Of a stretch of 56,448 bases of DNA, positions 13,961 to 24,291 are shown piece after piece; positions within the stretch are counted from its first letter, which is position 1; each line of letters begins with the position of its first letter. The notes beneath the pieces are model-generated. The model saw only the letters and a program-made list of their open reading frames with translations, searched no databases and was not told the DNA's origin. Source of the DNA: Cyanobium usitatum str. Tous (GTDB lineage: Bacteria; Cyanobacteriota; Cyanobacteriia; PCC-6307; Cyanobiaceae); the NCBI RefSeq assembly GCF_003011885.1, contig NZ_PXXO01000015.1:1-56448 (forward strand), written 5' to 3'. Both the position numbers and the translations under genes were made by a program.

Positions 13961-14020
13961 AGAGGGGTTTTGGTGTCAAAAAGGTCACAGACCCACCGTT
14001 GGGACTGGGTTTTGACCACC

Positions 14021-14039
14021 AAGTGTCAAAGAAGTGTCA
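14021..14039 (+). repeat. 19-bp direct repeat, right copy
   Basis: Identical to 4832-4850 and in the same orientation, 57 bp inside the right boundary of the element. A related box GTGTCAAA lies at 13973-13980. Probable arm-type integrase sites. Confidence 0.6.
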
Positions 14040-14049
14040 AGACTCTAGA

Positions 14050-14080
14050 CTGTCAGAACCCAGTCCCTGACAGGATTTTT
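14050..14080 (+). terminator. Terminator-like hairpin at right end of element
   Basis: CTGTCAG (14050-14056) and CTGACAG (14067-14073) form a 7-bp stem followed by GATTTTT. No plus-strand gene leads into it, so it may insulate the element end or be a protein-binding site instead. Confidence 0.4.
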
Positions 14081-14096
14081 GCTCTACGCATAGATC

Positions 14097-14117
14097 AACG
14101 CCGATTACACGACCTAA
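14097..14117 (+). other. Putative attachment repeat, right copy (element/chromosome junction)
   Basis: Counterpart of 4764-4784, differing only at every third base (five positions). It abuts the stop codon of the chromosomal gene at 14118. Everything to its right is high-GC core sequence, and everything to its left is accessory. Confidence 0.55.
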
Positions 14118-14321
14118 TTATCTGAAGGCAAACCAATCGATTCTTTGGCTTTTTGCGCATTCGGTGCTCTGTAGCAACTCAAGGCCTTTTATTCCCCCAT
14201 CCTGCTGATACCAGGGGTCTTGGCAGAGAGCCGTGAAAGCCCGCCGCGCTTCCTCCAGGGATTGGAAATCACCGACCTTCACGACCCCCCAGCCATCGTG
14301 GGTGTTGATGCTGAAGCCCAT
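14118..14321 (-). CDS. Small conserved protein next to integration site (67 aa)
   Basis: Starts MGFSINTHDGWGVVKVGDF and contains a helix SLEEARRAFTALCQDPWYQ. Function unknown. The look and base composition are those of the core chromosome. ATG 14321 is chosen over the frame from 14471, whose extra 50 residues look non-coding and would overlap the plus-strand gene at 14376. The last codon touches the attachment repeat, so the tandem array was inserted exactly behind this gene without damaging it. Confidence 0.65.
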   Translation of the reverse strand: MGFSINTHDGWGVVKVGDFQSLEEARRAFTALCQDPWYQQDGGIKGLELLQSTECAKSQRIDWFAFR

Positions 14322-14375
14322 CGCCGTTGGAATTCCTACAGTGATTAAAGGTCTTGGTCGAGGAGAGCAGCAGCG

Positions 14376-14552
14376 ATGAGCAACCCCGTTTGGATGCTTG
14401 TGCCCTGGGCGGTTTTTGCGATCGCGGCAGGGATCAAGTTTTGGCGCCTGACCAGCCTGTTCCGCAGGCACCTAACCGGCGCCCCGTCCAGCACCGAGCA
14501 GTTCAGGAGCTCCCTTGAGCGGGCCTGGGCGAAGGACCAGCAGGCTGCCTGA
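14376..14552 (+). CDS. Small membrane protein (58 aa)
   Basis: One N-terminal hydrophobic helix (PVWMLVPWAVFAIAAGIKFW) followed by a charged tail ending RAWAKDQQAA. GGAGAG lies 8 bases before the ATG. Function unknown; size and style are those of small thylakoid or plasma-membrane proteins of cyanobacteria. Confidence 0.65.
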   Translation: MSNPVWMLVPWAVFAIAAGIKFWRLTSLFRRHLTGAPSSTEQFRSSLERAWAKDQQAA

Positions 14553-14640
14553 CAGGGCCACGCCTTTGCCGTTACAAATTGTGATATATTTGGGTTTGGT
14601 CATCGAGCGGTCCTGGACGGATCCGCTTTTTTATTGGCTT

Positions 14641-14814
14641 TTATTTGTTGATCGCTCTCCAAATCCACCAAATAACCAGCCCCAGCAGCGCCCATGGCAG
14701 CAGCGCTCTAAATACAACCGCCACCAGCAACACCACCAGCAACGACACCGCGGTGCGCTTTGTCAAAGCCTTCGCCTCGTCGCTCATGAAGCGCCAGCGG
14801 GGAATCAGGGCCAT
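14641..14814 (-). CDS. Small membrane protein (57 aa)
   Basis: N-terminal charged stretch MALIPRWRFMSDEAKALTKR, then a continuous hydrophobic segment LLVVLLVAVVFRALLPWALL and WWIW near the end, probably two short membrane helices. Function unknown. It has clean start and stop, and its composition is unlike random sequence. Confidence 0.65.
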   Translation of the reverse strand: MALIPRWRFMSDEAKALTKRTAVSLLVVLLVAVVFRALLPWALLGLVIWWIWRAINK

Positions 14815-14870
14815 CTGTTCTTAGGCGGGGACTCCCCCAAGCAAAGCCCCTCCCCCTAGATTTGGCACCT

Positions 14871-15320
14871 ATGGCTCAAGTGGCTTCGGTTTCAGCAGCA
14901 ACGCCATCCCAGCCACGCCCCCGCTGGCAGGTGCCATTGCTGGTGGGCTTTTGCTTTGGCCTCGGTTATGGCGTCACCCAGCGGCTGCTTGCCCTGCAGC
15001 TGCCCTCCCTGGTGCGCCTTGGTCAGGGCTTTGAGGTGCGGCCCTTCCCGGGCACCTCGCTGGAGAGCCTGCGGCTGCGGTTTGGTGCTGAAAACCAGGA
15101 CATCCGCGGTGACGCCGATCTTTTGCAGTTAGAGCAGCAACCCGACACAGCGGCTCCCGCCGCCAGCGAAGCTAAGCCGCCCCAGGAGTTGCCCTCGCCC
15201 GCGGCTGAACCGGAAGCCCAGGCTGTCCCCGCTGACGCGCCAAGCCTGGATGCCCCGCCGCCTCCAGATTTGCCTGGCGCTGATCTGCCACAGTCCACAC
15301 CTGCTGCCAGGCCCCAATGA
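14871..15320 (+). CDS. Membrane-anchored Pro/Ala-rich protein (149 aa)
   Basis: One hydrophobic helix at about 22-42 (VPLLVGFCFGLGYGVTQRLL), a short folded-looking part with GTSLESLRLRFG, and a Pro/Ala/Glu-rich C-terminal half that is probably disordered. ATG 14871 is used; TTG 14862 is possible. The stop overlaps the next start (ATGA), making a three-gene unit with the ABC1 kinase. Function unknown. Confidence 0.7.
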   Translation: MAQVASVSAATPSQPRPRWQVPLLVGFCFGLGYGVTQRLLALQLPSLVRLGQGFEVRPFPGTSLESLRLRFGAENQDIRGDADLLQLEQQPDTAAPAASEAKPPQELPSPAAEPEAQAVPADAPSLDAPPPPDLPGADLPQSTPAARPQ

Positions 15321-15613
15321 GTGCGCCGCAATCGCTTGTCCAAGCTGCCTTGCAGCGCTTGGGGGCTCGCTTAGGCAGCGGCCTCGTTGATGCGGCAGCC
15401 AATCTGGCTCTGCTGGCCCAGGACGCTCCGGAGCGGCTGCGTCAGGAGTTTCAGCTTTTCTGGGACGAAGTGGAAGCAGAAGCTGCCCGGATCGAGAGGG
15501 ACGATGAGCCGGAGGTAGCCATCACGGCACCGTCTGTGGATATCCAGGATCAAATCGATGCCCTGCGCGCCCGGGTGGCGGCCATGGCTCGCCGACTGGA
15601 CCAGGATTCGTGA
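15317..15613 (+). CDS. Conserved small protein before ABC1 kinase (98 aa)
   Basis: Helical acidic protein with no recognised domain (LVQAALQRLGARLGSGL, FWDEVEAEAARIERDDEPE) and a predicted coiled coil at the C-terminus (IDALRARVAAMARRLDQ). It is coupled to both neighbours by four-base overlaps. The association suggests a partner of the kinase-like protein, but this is inferred. Confidence 0.75.
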   Translation: MSAPQSLVQAALQRLGARLGSGLVDAAANLALLAQDAPERLRQEFQLFWDEVEAEAARIERDDEPEVAITAPSVDIQDQIDALRARVAAMARRLDQDS

Positions 15614-17277
15614 TCCTGCTTAGGCCGCTGCGCATCTGGTGGTTGGCCCTGGCCCTGCTGCTCGGTCTGTGGTGGGACGGCCAGGCCTGGAGCTATGTCG
15701 GTGGTGTCACCCCAGAGCGGCAGCGGAGCCGTCAGCGGCGCCGGGCCCGCTGGCTCACCCAGGCGTTCCTGGGGCTTGGCTCGGCCTTTATCAAGCTGGG
15801 CCAATTGCTTTCGGCCCGTCCCGACGTGCTGCCCGCTGAACTGGTGGAGGAGCTAGCCACCCTGCAGGACCGGGTTCCCGCCTTCCCCTTTGCCGTGGTG
15901 CAAGACCTGCTGGAGCAGGAGTTGGGTGGGCGCTGCGCCGAGATAATTGACCTGGAGAGCGAGCCGCTGGGTTCGGCCAGCCTGGCCCAAGTGCACCGCG
16001 CCAGCCTGCGCAGCGGCCGTCAGGTGGTGTTCAAGGTGCAGCGCCCTGGCTTGGAGCGCACCTTCCGGCTCGACCTTGAGGTGATGCAACAAGTTGCGGC
16101 GGCGGTGCAGCGCCATCCCCGCTGGGGCCGCGGCCGCGACTGGATCGGCATTGCCCAGGAGTGCCGGCGGGTTTTGCTCAGAGAGCTCGACTTCCGGCTG
16201 GAGGCCGAGCACGCGGCCCGCTTCCGCCAGCAGTTTCTAGACGATCCCGGCATCCGCATTCCAGCCGTGGTGTGGGAATTGAGTACCCGCCGGGTGCTTT
16301 GCCTCGACTATGTGCCCGGCATCAAGATCACCGATCGCCAGGCCCTGATCGAGGCTGGAATCGTGCCCGCCGCCGTAGCGGAAAAGGGCGCCGCCAGCTA
16401 CCTGCAGCAGCTGGTGCGGTTTGGCTTTTTCCACGCCGATCCCCACCCCGGCAACCTGGCCGTTGCCGCCGATGGGGCCCTCATTTACTACGACTTCGGC
16501 ATGATGGGGCAGCTCTCCAGCCGCCTGCGGGGCCGCCTGGGCAGCATGGTGCGTGCCGCAGCTGGCCGAGACGCAGCTGGTTTGGTCAAGGAGCTGCAGC
16601 TGGCTGGTGTGATTGCACCTGGCGTTGATCCTGGCCCGGTGCGGCGCCTGGTGCGGGTGATGCTGGAAGAGGCGCTGACGCCCCCCTTCTCCGCCAATGT
16701 GCTTGAGCGCCTGTCGGGCGACTTATATGACCTGGTTTACGGACAGCCCTTCAGGTTGCCCCCAGAGCTGATCTTTGTGATGCGGGCCCTCTCCACCTTT
16801 GAGGGGGTCGGCCGCAGCCTCGATAGCGGCTTTAGTTTGGTGGCGATTGCCCGCCCCTACCTACTTCCCCTAATGACTTCAAGCGGTGGCAGTGGTTCTG
16901 GCGTTGGCGGTAGTGCAAACGACCTCTTCAACGAAATCTCGCGCCAGGCGGCAGAGGTGGGCAGCCGCGCCTTGGGTATTCCCAAACGATTAGACGACAG
17001 CCTGGCGCGCATCGAGCAGGGCGACCTGCAGGTGCAGATTCGCGCCGGCGAAACTGATCGCCTGCTCCGGCGCTTGGCCCTGGCCCAGCAGGCTGCGGGT
17101 CAGTCGATGCTGCTAGCTGGTTTGGCAGTTGCAGCGGCCCTGCTGGCGGTCAGTGCTCGGCCCGCCTTAGTAATCATTCCCCTGCTGGCCAGCCTGCCTG
17201 TGGGGCTCAGCTGGGTCAAGCTGCAGGGCCGGCTTAAGCGCGATGGCCGGATTGATCAATTGCCCACTTCTCGCTGA
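15610..17277 (+). CDS. ABC1/UbiB-family atypical kinase
   Basis: A 555-aa member of the ABC1 (AarF/UbiB/COQ8) family, ATP-binding proteins needed for isoprenoid quinone or lipid metabolism in membranes. The family KxGQ signature appears as AFIKLGQLLSARPD (about 59-72). The catalytic part shows ADPHPGN (near 276) and YDFGMMGQ (near 295). Hydrophobic segments at the N-terminus (about 9-22) and C-terminus (500-540) anchor it in the membrane. The GTG start overlaps the preceding stop. Cyanobacteria carry several members, so the specific substrate cannot be assigned. Confidence 0.9.
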   Translation: MILLRPLRIWWLALALLLGLWWDGQAWSYVGGVTPERQRSRQRRRARWLTQAFLGLGSAFIKLGQLLSARPDVLPAELVEELATLQDRVPAFPFAVVQDLLEQELGGRCAEIIDLESEPLGSASLAQVHRASLRSGRQVVFKVQRPGLERTFRLDLEVMQQVAAAVQRHPRWGRGRDWIGIAQECRRVLLRELDFRLEAEHAARFRQQFLDDPGIRIPAVVWELSTRRVLCLDYVPGIKITDRQALIEAGIVPAAVAEKGAASYLQQLVRFGFFHADPHPGNLAVAADGALIYYDFGMMGQLSSRLRGRLGSMVRAAAGRDAAGLVKELQLAGVIAPGVDPGPVRRLVRVMLEEALTPPFSANVLERLSGDLYDLVYGQPFRLPPELIFVMRALSTFEGVGRSLDSGFSLVAIARPYLLPLMTSSGGSGSGVGGSANDLFNEISRQAAEVGSRALGIPKRLDDSLARIEQGDLQVQIRAGETDRLLRRLALAQQAAGQSMLLAGLAVAAALLAVSARPALVIIPLLASLPVGLSWVKLQGRLKRDGRIDQLPTSR

Positions 17278-17295
17278 GCAAAGAGGGGGTTGAGC

Positions 17296-18624
<1,329 letters not shown>

Positions 18625-18732
18625 CTATGGGTCACCCCCACCCATCCATTTGTGCTGATGGGTACCGCCCTTGGGGTTGCTCGCCACAATGGAATTTGTT
18701 ATGCCCAGGTTGCTGCCTGGCCTGATCCGCTG

Positions 18733-19131
18733 ATGCGCATGCTGCACACCATGCTCCGGGTTGGCGATCTGGAGCGCTCCCTCACCTTTTATACGGAGGT
18801 GTTGGGGATGCGGATGCTGCGCCGCAAGGACTATCCCTCAGGCCGTTTCACCCTCGCCTTTGTGGGTTACGGCGAGGAGCGGGACACCACCGTGCTGGAG
18901 CTAACTCACAACTGGGACACCAGTCATTACGACCTTGGTGCGGGCTATGGCCACATCGCCCTAGGAGTGGAGGACATCCAGTCGGTTTGCGATGCAATCC
19001 GGGCTAAGGGCGGCAAGGTGGTGCGTGAACCCGGTCCGATGAAGCACGGCAACACGGTGATCGCCTTTGTGGAAGATCCTGATGGCTACAAGGTGGAACT
19101 AATCCAGCTCTCCTCCCCGGCTGACCGCTAA
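18733..19131 (+). CDS. gloA: Lactoylglutathione lyase (glyoxalase I)
   Basis: 132 aa, the size of bacterial GloA, which isomerises the methylglyoxal-glutathione adduct. All four metal ligands are present at the positions known from the E. coli enzyme: His5, Glu56, His74 (YGHIALGV) and Glu122 (YKVELIQ). ATG 18733 is chosen because it places His5 correctly, although the frame stays open far upstream through the enolase gene. The next gene starts 4 bases after its stop. Confidence 0.96.
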   Translation: MRMLHTMLRVGDLERSLTFYTEVLGMRMLRRKDYPSGRFTLAFVGYGEERDTTVLELTHNWDTSHYDLGAGYGHIALGVEDIQSVCDAIRAKGGKVVREPGPMKHGNTVIAFVEDPDGYKVELIQLSSPADR

Positions 19132-19135
19132 GCCC

Positions 19136-21886
19136 ATGCCCCCAAGCCTCACCAGCGAACCAGATCGCTTCAGCGAAGACGCCTGGGAGTTGCTCTTGGC
19201 CTCCCAGGACACGGCTCGCCGTTGGCGCCATGGCGCCATGGATGTGGAGCACCTGCTGCAGACCCTGCTGCTGGAGAGACGTTTCGGGCGCTGGCTGGAT
19301 CCCCTGCCGCTTGAGCCCGATCGCCTGCTCGATCAGCTCGAGAGTTTCTGCGTCGACCAACCCGGCAGCGCCGGCGGTGACCTGTACATCGGCGATGCCC
19401 TTGAGGATCTGCTCGAGGATGGGGACCGCTGCCGGGCCGCCTGGGGGGACTCTCTTTTAGACGTATCCCACCTGCTGGTCGCTTTGGTGCGCGATCCCCG
19501 GATCGGGGCGTCGTTGCTGGCGGCTGAGGGGCTCAGCGAAGACTTGCTGCAACGCCAGTTTCGGCCTGGCTCCCCTGCCAGCCCAGCCCCACCGGCTCCT
19601 GCTCCCCAGCAGGCGCCAGCTCCCCCCCCCGATGCCTGGATCGACGCGGGCCCGTCTCCGCTTGCGCCGGTAGCTGCCGCCCCACTGGCCGCCTCACAGG
19701 CTGCCTCACAGGCTGCCACCCCACTGGAGCAGGAGCCGCCCGAGCCCAGCGCCCTGGAGCGCTACGGCCGGGATCTCACCGCGGCGGCCCGGGCCGGCGA
19801 ACTCGACCCGGTGATCGGCCGCGACCTGGAGATGCGACGCCTGATTCAGGTGCTCTCACGCCGCAGCAAGAACAACCCGGTGCTGATTGGGGAGCCTGGC
19901 GTCGGCAAGACCGCCGTGGCTGAGCTGCTGGCCCAGCGCATCGTGGCCGGCGAAGTGCCCGACTCGCTCCAGGGTCTGCGGCTGGTGGCATTGGATTTGG
20001 GCGCCTTGATCGCAGGGGCCAAGTTTCGCGGCCAGTTTGAGGAGCGCCTGCGGGCCGTGCTTAAGGAGGTGCACGACGCCGATGCCGTTCCTGGGGCAGC
20101 CGGGGTAGTGCTGTTTATCGACGAGCTGCACACGGTGGTAAGCGGCGATCGCTCCAATGCCGACGCTGGCAGCGTGCTCAAGCCAGCCCTGGCCCAGGGC
20201 TACCTGCGCTGCATCGGCGCCACCACCGCCGAGGACTACCGCCGCAGCATCGAGAAGGATCCGGGCCTGGAGCGCCGCTTCCAGCAAGTGTTGATCAAGG
20301 AGCCAGGCCTCGACACCAGTGTGGAAATTCTGCGGGGCCTCAAGGAGCGCTACGAGTTGCACCACGGTGTGGCCATTACCGACCAGGCTTTGGTGGCGGC
20401 AACCCGCTTGGCCGACCGCTACATCACCGATCGTTGCCTGCCCGATTCGGCCATTGATCTGGTGGATGAGGCCGCCGCCCAGTTGCGCATGGAGGTCACC
20501 TCCAAGCCCCAGCTGGTGGAAGCTGCCGAGGCGGAGCTGCGCCGGGTGGAGTTGGCCCTGCTCTCAGCTGAGGCGGCGCCCCTGGAGGAGCGGCTGCAGT
20601 TGCAGGAGCAGCGCCGCCGGGCCACCGAGACCCTGCAGGCACTGCAGCAGCGCTGGCAGGCGGAGCGGGAGCGGCTGGCGGAGCTGCGGGAGCTGTTGCA
20701 GCAAGACGAAGACCTGCGCCACGCCATCACCGAGGCCGAGCGGGAGGGTGACTATGAGGAAGCAGCCCGGTTGCAGCACGACCAGCTCAATGGCTTGCAG
20801 CAGCGCCGCGAAACCCTTGAGGCCGAACTGAAGGGGGAGACGATCCTGCGCGAACAGGTGGAGGAGGGCGACATCGCCGATGTGGTGGCCCGCTGGACCG
20901 GCATTCCGGTGCAGCGCCTGCTGGCGGGGGAGCGCCAGAAATTGCTGGAGCTGGAGCAACTCCTGGGCGAGCGGGTGGTTGGCCAGCTCGAGGCGGTGGC
21001 GGCGGTGGCCGCGGCGATCCGCCGCGCTCGGGCCGGTATGCAGTCGCCAACGCGGCCGGTGGGTTCGTTTTTATTTCTGGGCCCCACCGGCGTGGGCAAA
21101 ACCGAGCTCGCTAAGGCTCTGGCGGCGGCGCTTTTCGACGAGGACGACGCCCTGGTGCGCCTCGACATGAGCGAATTCATGGAGCGCAACGCCGTTGCCC
21201 GGCTGGTGGGAGCACCCCCTGGCTATGTGGGCTACGAGGAGGGCGGCCAGCTCACCGAGGCGGTGCGGCGCCGGCCCTACGCGGTGCTGTTGCTTGATGA
21301 GGTGGAGAAGGCCCACCCGGAGGTGTTCAATTTGCTGCTGCAGGTGCTCGACGACGGCCGCCTCACCGATTCCCAGGGCCGCACCGTGGACTTCCGCCAC
21401 ACGGTGGTGATCATGACCAGCAACCTGGCCAGCCGCGCCATCCTCGACAGTGCGAAGGCGGCACGGGAGGCGGGCGTGGAGCCTGACCAGCAGGCCTGGC
21501 TCGATCAGCAGACCTGGCTCGACCAGCAAATAGACCAGGCATTAGCCAGTCAGTTTCGGCCGGAATTCCTTAACCGCATTGACGAGGTGATCCGCTTCCG
21601 CCCTCTTGGTCCAGCCGATCTGCAGCGCATCGTGCGCCTGCAACTGGCCGAGCTGGCCCGGCTGCTGGCTGAGCAGCACCTGGAGCTGGAGGTGCCGGAG
21701 CCGGTGGTTCAGGCCCTGGCTGAGCAGGGTTACGAGCCCGAATACGGCGCCCGGCCCCTGCGGCGGGTGCTGCGGCGCCAGCTGGAAAATCCCCTGGCCA
21801 CCGAGCTGCTGGCGGAGCGCTTCAGTGGCGCACGGGGCGTGCGTGTTGAGCCGGGCAATCCCTTGACCTTTGTGCCCCTCGGCTAG
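19136..21886 (+). CDS. clpB: ClpB-type AAA+ disaggregase/chaperone
   Basis: A 916-aa Hsp100 protein. The N-domain (1-145) is followed by an unusually Pro/Ala-rich linker (about 145-200), then AAA-1 with GEPGVGKTA (near 252), FIDELHT and pore loop [10 protein letters not shown], a coiled-coil middle domain (about 470-590), and AAA-2 with GPTGVGKTE (near 648), LLDEVEKAH and pore loop GYVGYEEGG. The middle domain and lack of a ClpP-binding loop support ClpB rather than ClpC. Cyanobacteria usually have two ClpB proteins. Position in front of secE-nusG and the divergent N-domain suggest the second, non-heat-shock type. Confidence 0.93.
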   Translation: MPPSLTSEPDRFSEDAWELLLASQDTARRWRHGAMDVEHLLQTLLLERRFGRWLDPLPLEPDRLLDQLESFCVDQPGSAGGDLYIGDALEDLLEDGDRCRAAWGDSLLDVSHLLVALVRDPRIGASLLAAEGLSEDLLQRQFRPGSPASPAPPAPAPQQAPAPPPDAWIDAGPSPLAPVAAAPLAASQAASQAATPLEQEPPEPSALERYGRDLTAAARAGELDPVIGRDLEMRRLIQVLSRRSKNNPVLIGEPGVGKTAVAELLAQRIVAGEVPDSLQGLRLVALDLGALIAGAKFRGQFEERLRAVLKEVHDADAVPGAAGVVLFIDELHTVVSGDRSNADAGSVLKPALAQGYLRCIGATTAEDYRRSIEKDPGLERRFQQVLIKEPGLDTSVEILRGLKERYELHHGVAITDQALVAATRLADRYITDRCLPDSAIDLVDEAAAQLRMEVTSKPQLVEAAEAELRRVELALLSAEAAPLEERLQLQEQRRRATETLQALQQRWQAERERLAELRELLQQDEDLRHAITEAEREGDYEEAARLQHDQLNGLQQRRETLEAELKGETILREQVEEGDIADVVARWTGIPVQRLLAGERQKLLELEQLLGERVVGQLEAVAAVAAAIRRARAGMQSPTRPVGSFLFLGPTGVGKTELAKALAAALFDEDDALVRLDMSEFMERNAVARLVGAPPGYVGYEEGGQLTEAVRRRPYAVLLLDEVEKAHPEVFNLLLQVLDDGRLTDSQGRTVDFRHTVVIMTSNLASRAILDSAKAAREAGVEPDQQAWLDQQTWLDQQIDQALASQFRPEFLNRIDEVIRFRPLGPADLQRIVRLQLAELARLLAEQHLELEVPEPVVQALAEQGYEPEYGARPLRRVLRRQLENPLATELLAERFSGARGVRVEPGNPLTFVPLG

Positions 21887-21933
21887 GGTGTTCGTTTGCC
21901 GGTACGCGCGGACGCCCCCGTGCGCGAGCGCCA

Positions 21934-22194
21934 GTGGACCCAACCCCCCAAACTCCCGACTCCAAAGAGGCAGAACCCAGCCCCGATGCGTCCATCTCGC
22001 CTGCCGCAGCCTCGGCGGTGCCTGATGGCTTTGCTGCCGCCACCCTGGCGGAACTCCGCAAAGTCGTTTGGCCCAGCCGTCAGCAGCTGTTCAGCGAATC
22101 GGTGGCCGTGATCTTGATGGTGAGTCTCTCGGCGGCAGCGATCGCCGCCATCGATCGTTTTTATGGCTGGGGGGCCAATCAGGTGTTCCGTTGA
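21934..22194 (+). CDS. secE: Preprotein translocase subunit SecE
   Basis: 86 aa with one membrane helix (SESVAVILMVSLSAAAIAAID) preceded by the conserved ELRKVVWPSRQQL. It stabilises SecY in the protein-export channel. GTG start. The N-terminal 35 residues are a Pro/Ser-rich extension. It overlaps possible upstream starts of nusG and is in the usual secE-nusG-rplK order. Confidence 0.93.
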   Translation: MDPTPQTPDSKEAEPSPDASISPAAASAVPDGFAAATLAELRKVVWPSRQQLFSESVAVILMVSLSAAAIAAIDRFYGWGANQVFR

Positions 22195-22247
22195 GCCGAT
22201 CCGTAGTCGATCCCCCGTCCGTTGATCCCGTTTCTTTCCTGAGCCCC

Positions 22248-22961
22248 GTGTCCGAGTCCCTGACCGACAGCCAAATCGAAGCCACTGAGCTTGCGGCCGA
22301 AGCCACTGAGCTTGCGGCCGAAGAGCTTGAGCTTGCGGCCGAAGAGCTCGAGCTGGTGCCCCAAGTGCTGGAAGCGCCGGCGCCGGTTGAGAAGATGCAG
22401 GTGGCCCGCTGGTATGCGGTGCAGGTGGCCTCTAGCTGCGAGAAGAAGGTGAAGGCCACGCTCGAGCAGCGGGCCGTCACTTTGGGCGTCGACAACCGGA
22501 TCCTTGAGATCGAGATCCCCCAGACCCCGGGGATGAAACTGAAGAAGGATGGCTCGCGTCAGAGCACGGAGGAAAAGGTTTTCCCCGGCTACGTGCTGGT
22601 GCGAATGGTGCTCGACGAAGACACCATGATGGCCGTGCGCAGCACCCCCAACGTGATCAACTTCGTGGGGGCAGAGGAGCGGCGCGCAACGGCCAAGGCC
22701 CGCGGCCACATCAAGCCCCGGCCGCTCAGTCGCACGGAAGTTGATCGCATCTTTAAGCGAGCCGCAGAAAAGAAGGCAGTCGTCAAGGTGGATTTAGCCG
22801 AAGGCGATCAGATCCTGGTCACGGCTGGTCCTTTCAAGGATTTCCAGGGCGAGGTGATCGAGGTTTCCGGCGAGCGCAACAAGCTCAAGGCCCTGCTCTC
22901 GATCTTTGGCCGGGAAACCCCGGTGGAGCTCGAGTTTTCCCAGATCAGCAAGCAGAGCTAG
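22248..22961 (+). CDS. nusG: Transcription elongation/antitermination factor NusG
   Basis: The NGN domain starts at ARWYAVQVASSCEKKVK and holds FPGYVLVRM. The C-terminal KOW domain shows GDQILVTAGPFKDFQGEVIE. NusG binds RNA polymerase and couples it to Rho or ribosomes. GTG 22248 is preferred; TTG 22191, overlapping the secE stop, is an alternative. Before the NGN domain there is a repetitive acidic extension (ELAAEATELAAEELELAAEE) encoded by four 21-bp units. Confidence 0.95.
   Translation: MSESLTDSQIEATELAAEATELAAEELELAAEELELVPQVLEAPAPVEKMQVARWYAVQVASSCEKKVKATLEQRAVTLGVDNRILEIEIPQTPGMKLKKDGSRQSTEEKVFPGYVLVRMVLDEDTMMAVRSTPNVINFVGAEERRATAKARGHIKPRPLSRTEVDRIFKRAAEKKAVVKVDLAEGDQILVTAGPFKDFQGEVIEVSGERNKLKALLSIFGRETPVELEFSQISKQS
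22278..22361 (+). repeat. Four 21-bp tandem repeats inside nusG
   Basis: Units at 22278, 22299, 22320 and 22341. The first two are identical, the third differs slightly and the fourth is degenerate. They encode the seven-residue acidic unit EATELAA/EELELAA in the N-terminal tail of NusG. Confidence 0.85.
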
Positions 22962-22979
22962 GTTTCGGCCCCGCTCAGC

Positions 22980-23004
22980 GGCCGTCTCCCTGCGGAGGGC
23001 GGCC
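22980..23004 (+). promoter_or_regulatory. GC-rich hairpin between nusG and rplK
   Basis: GGCCGTCTCC pairs with GGAGGGCGGCC (one wobble, one bulge) around a CTGC loop, followed by GTTTCAGTT. The weak U-tract suggests at most a partial terminator or a processing/attenuation element before the ribosomal protein genes. Confidence 0.4.
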
Positions 23005-23065
23005 GTTTCAGTTCACATCCCCGGCGATGGGGGTGATCCGCAGATTCGCCCCGTAGCCTTAGACG

Positions 23066-23491
23066 ATGGCCAAGAAAGTCGTTGCCGTTATCAAGCTGGC
23101 CCTCCAGGCCGGCAAAGCCAACCCCGCGCCGCCGGTGGGCCCTGCCCTCGGTCAGCACGGCGTCAACATCATGGCGTTCTGCAAGGAGTACAACGCTCGG
23201 ACGCAGGAGAAGGCTGGATATGTGATCCCGGTTGAAATTTCGGTCTTTGAAGACCGCAGCTTCACCTTCATCACCAAGACCCCTCCCGCTTCCGTGCTGA
23301 TCTCCAAAGCAGCCGGTATCGAGAAGGGTGCCGCCACCTCTGCCAAGGGTTCGGTGGGTGCCATCAGCCGCGCCCAGCTCGAGGAGATCGCCAAAACCAA
23401 GCTGCCCGACCTCAACTGCACCAGCGTTGAATCGGCCATGCGCATCATCGAAGGCACCGCCCGCAACATGGGCGTCGCCGTTAACGATTAA
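23066..23491 (+). CDS. rplK: Ribosomal protein L11
   Basis: 141 aa, typical length. [20 protein letters not shown] and [20 protein letters not shown] are the conserved N-domain that binds the GTPase centre of 23S rRNA. The C-domain shows KTPPASVLI and GTARNMGV. It is followed by rplA after about 90 bp. Confidence 0.98.
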   Translation: MAKKVVAVIKLALQAGKANPAPPVGPALGQHGVNIMAFCKEYNARTQEKAGYVIPVEISVFEDRSFTFITKTPPASVLISKAAGIEKGAATSAKGSVGAISRAQLEEIAKTKLPDLNCTSVESAMRIIEGTARNMGVAVND

Positions 23492-23583
23492 TTCCACCCC
23501 TTATCCGGGGGAGATCCAGGCAGCCTTGACCAGTTCATCTGCTCAACAGCCACGCCCTGAATCGCCCGTACCCCATCCCCACC

Positions 23584-24291
23584 ATGCCGAAAATCTCCAA
23601 GCGCTTCTTAGCGCTCAGCGCCAAGGTCGAAGACCGCAGCTACAGCCCCCTCGAGGCCATTGAGCTGGTTCAGACCAACGCCAACGCCAAGTTTGACGAA
23701 ACCCTGGAGGCCCACGTGCGCCTCGGGATCGATCCCAAGTACACCGACCAGCAGCTGCGCACCACCGTGGCCCTGCCCCACGGCACCGGCCAGGCGATCC
23801 GCATTGCCGTGATCGCCCGCGGTGAAGCCGTGGCCGCCGCTAAGGCTGCCGGCGCCGACCTCGCTGGTGACGACGATCTGGTGGATCAGATCGCCAAAGG
23901 CGAGATGAACTTCGACCTGCTGATCGCCACCCCGGACATGATGCCCAAGGTGGCCAAGCTGGGCCGGGTGCTCGGTCCCCGCGGCCTGATGCCCAACCCC
24001 AAGGCAGGCACCGTCACCACCGATCTGGCTGGCGCCATCAACGAGTTCAAGGCCGGCAAACTTGAGTTCCGCGCCGACCGCAGTGGCATCGTGCACGTGC
24101 GCTTTGGCAAGGCCAGCTTCACTCCAGCCAACTTGCTCGAGAACCTCAAGGCCCTGCAGGAGACCATCGATCGCAATAAGCCCAGCGGTGCCAAAGGCCG
24201 CTATTGGAGGAGCCTCTATGTGACCTCCACCATGGGCCCCTCGGTGGAAGTTGACTTCTCGGCCCTGCAGGACCTCAAGCAGGAAGGCTGA
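23584..24291 (+). CDS. rplA: Ribosomal protein L1
   Basis: 235 aa. It contains the family signature around [15 protein letters not shown] and [16 protein letters not shown]. It forms the L1 stalk at the E site of the ribosome and in many bacteria represses its own operon. Its last 17 bases overlap the end of the convergent transporter gene; no terminator is seen between them. Confidence 0.98.
   Translation: MPKISKRFLALSAKVEDRSYSPLEAIELVQTNANAKFDETLEAHVRLGIDPKYTDQQLRTTVALPHGTGQAIRIAVIARGEAVAAAKAAGADLAGDDDLVDQIAKGEMNFDLLIATPDMMPKVAKLGRVLGPRGLMPNPKAGTVTTDLAGAINEFKAGKLEFRADRSGIVHVRFGKASFTPANLLENLKALQETIDRNKPSGAKGRYWRSLYVTSTMGPSVEVDFSALQDLKQEG

Noticed and set aside
14515-14859. 114-aa plus-strand frame
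   Set aside because: Opposite the better-supported small membrane protein at 14641-14814; its sequence is Gln/Arg low complexity.
19333-21943. Several 100-170-aa frames inside clpB on both strands
   Set aside because: High-GC shadow frames inside a full-length, motif-complete gene.
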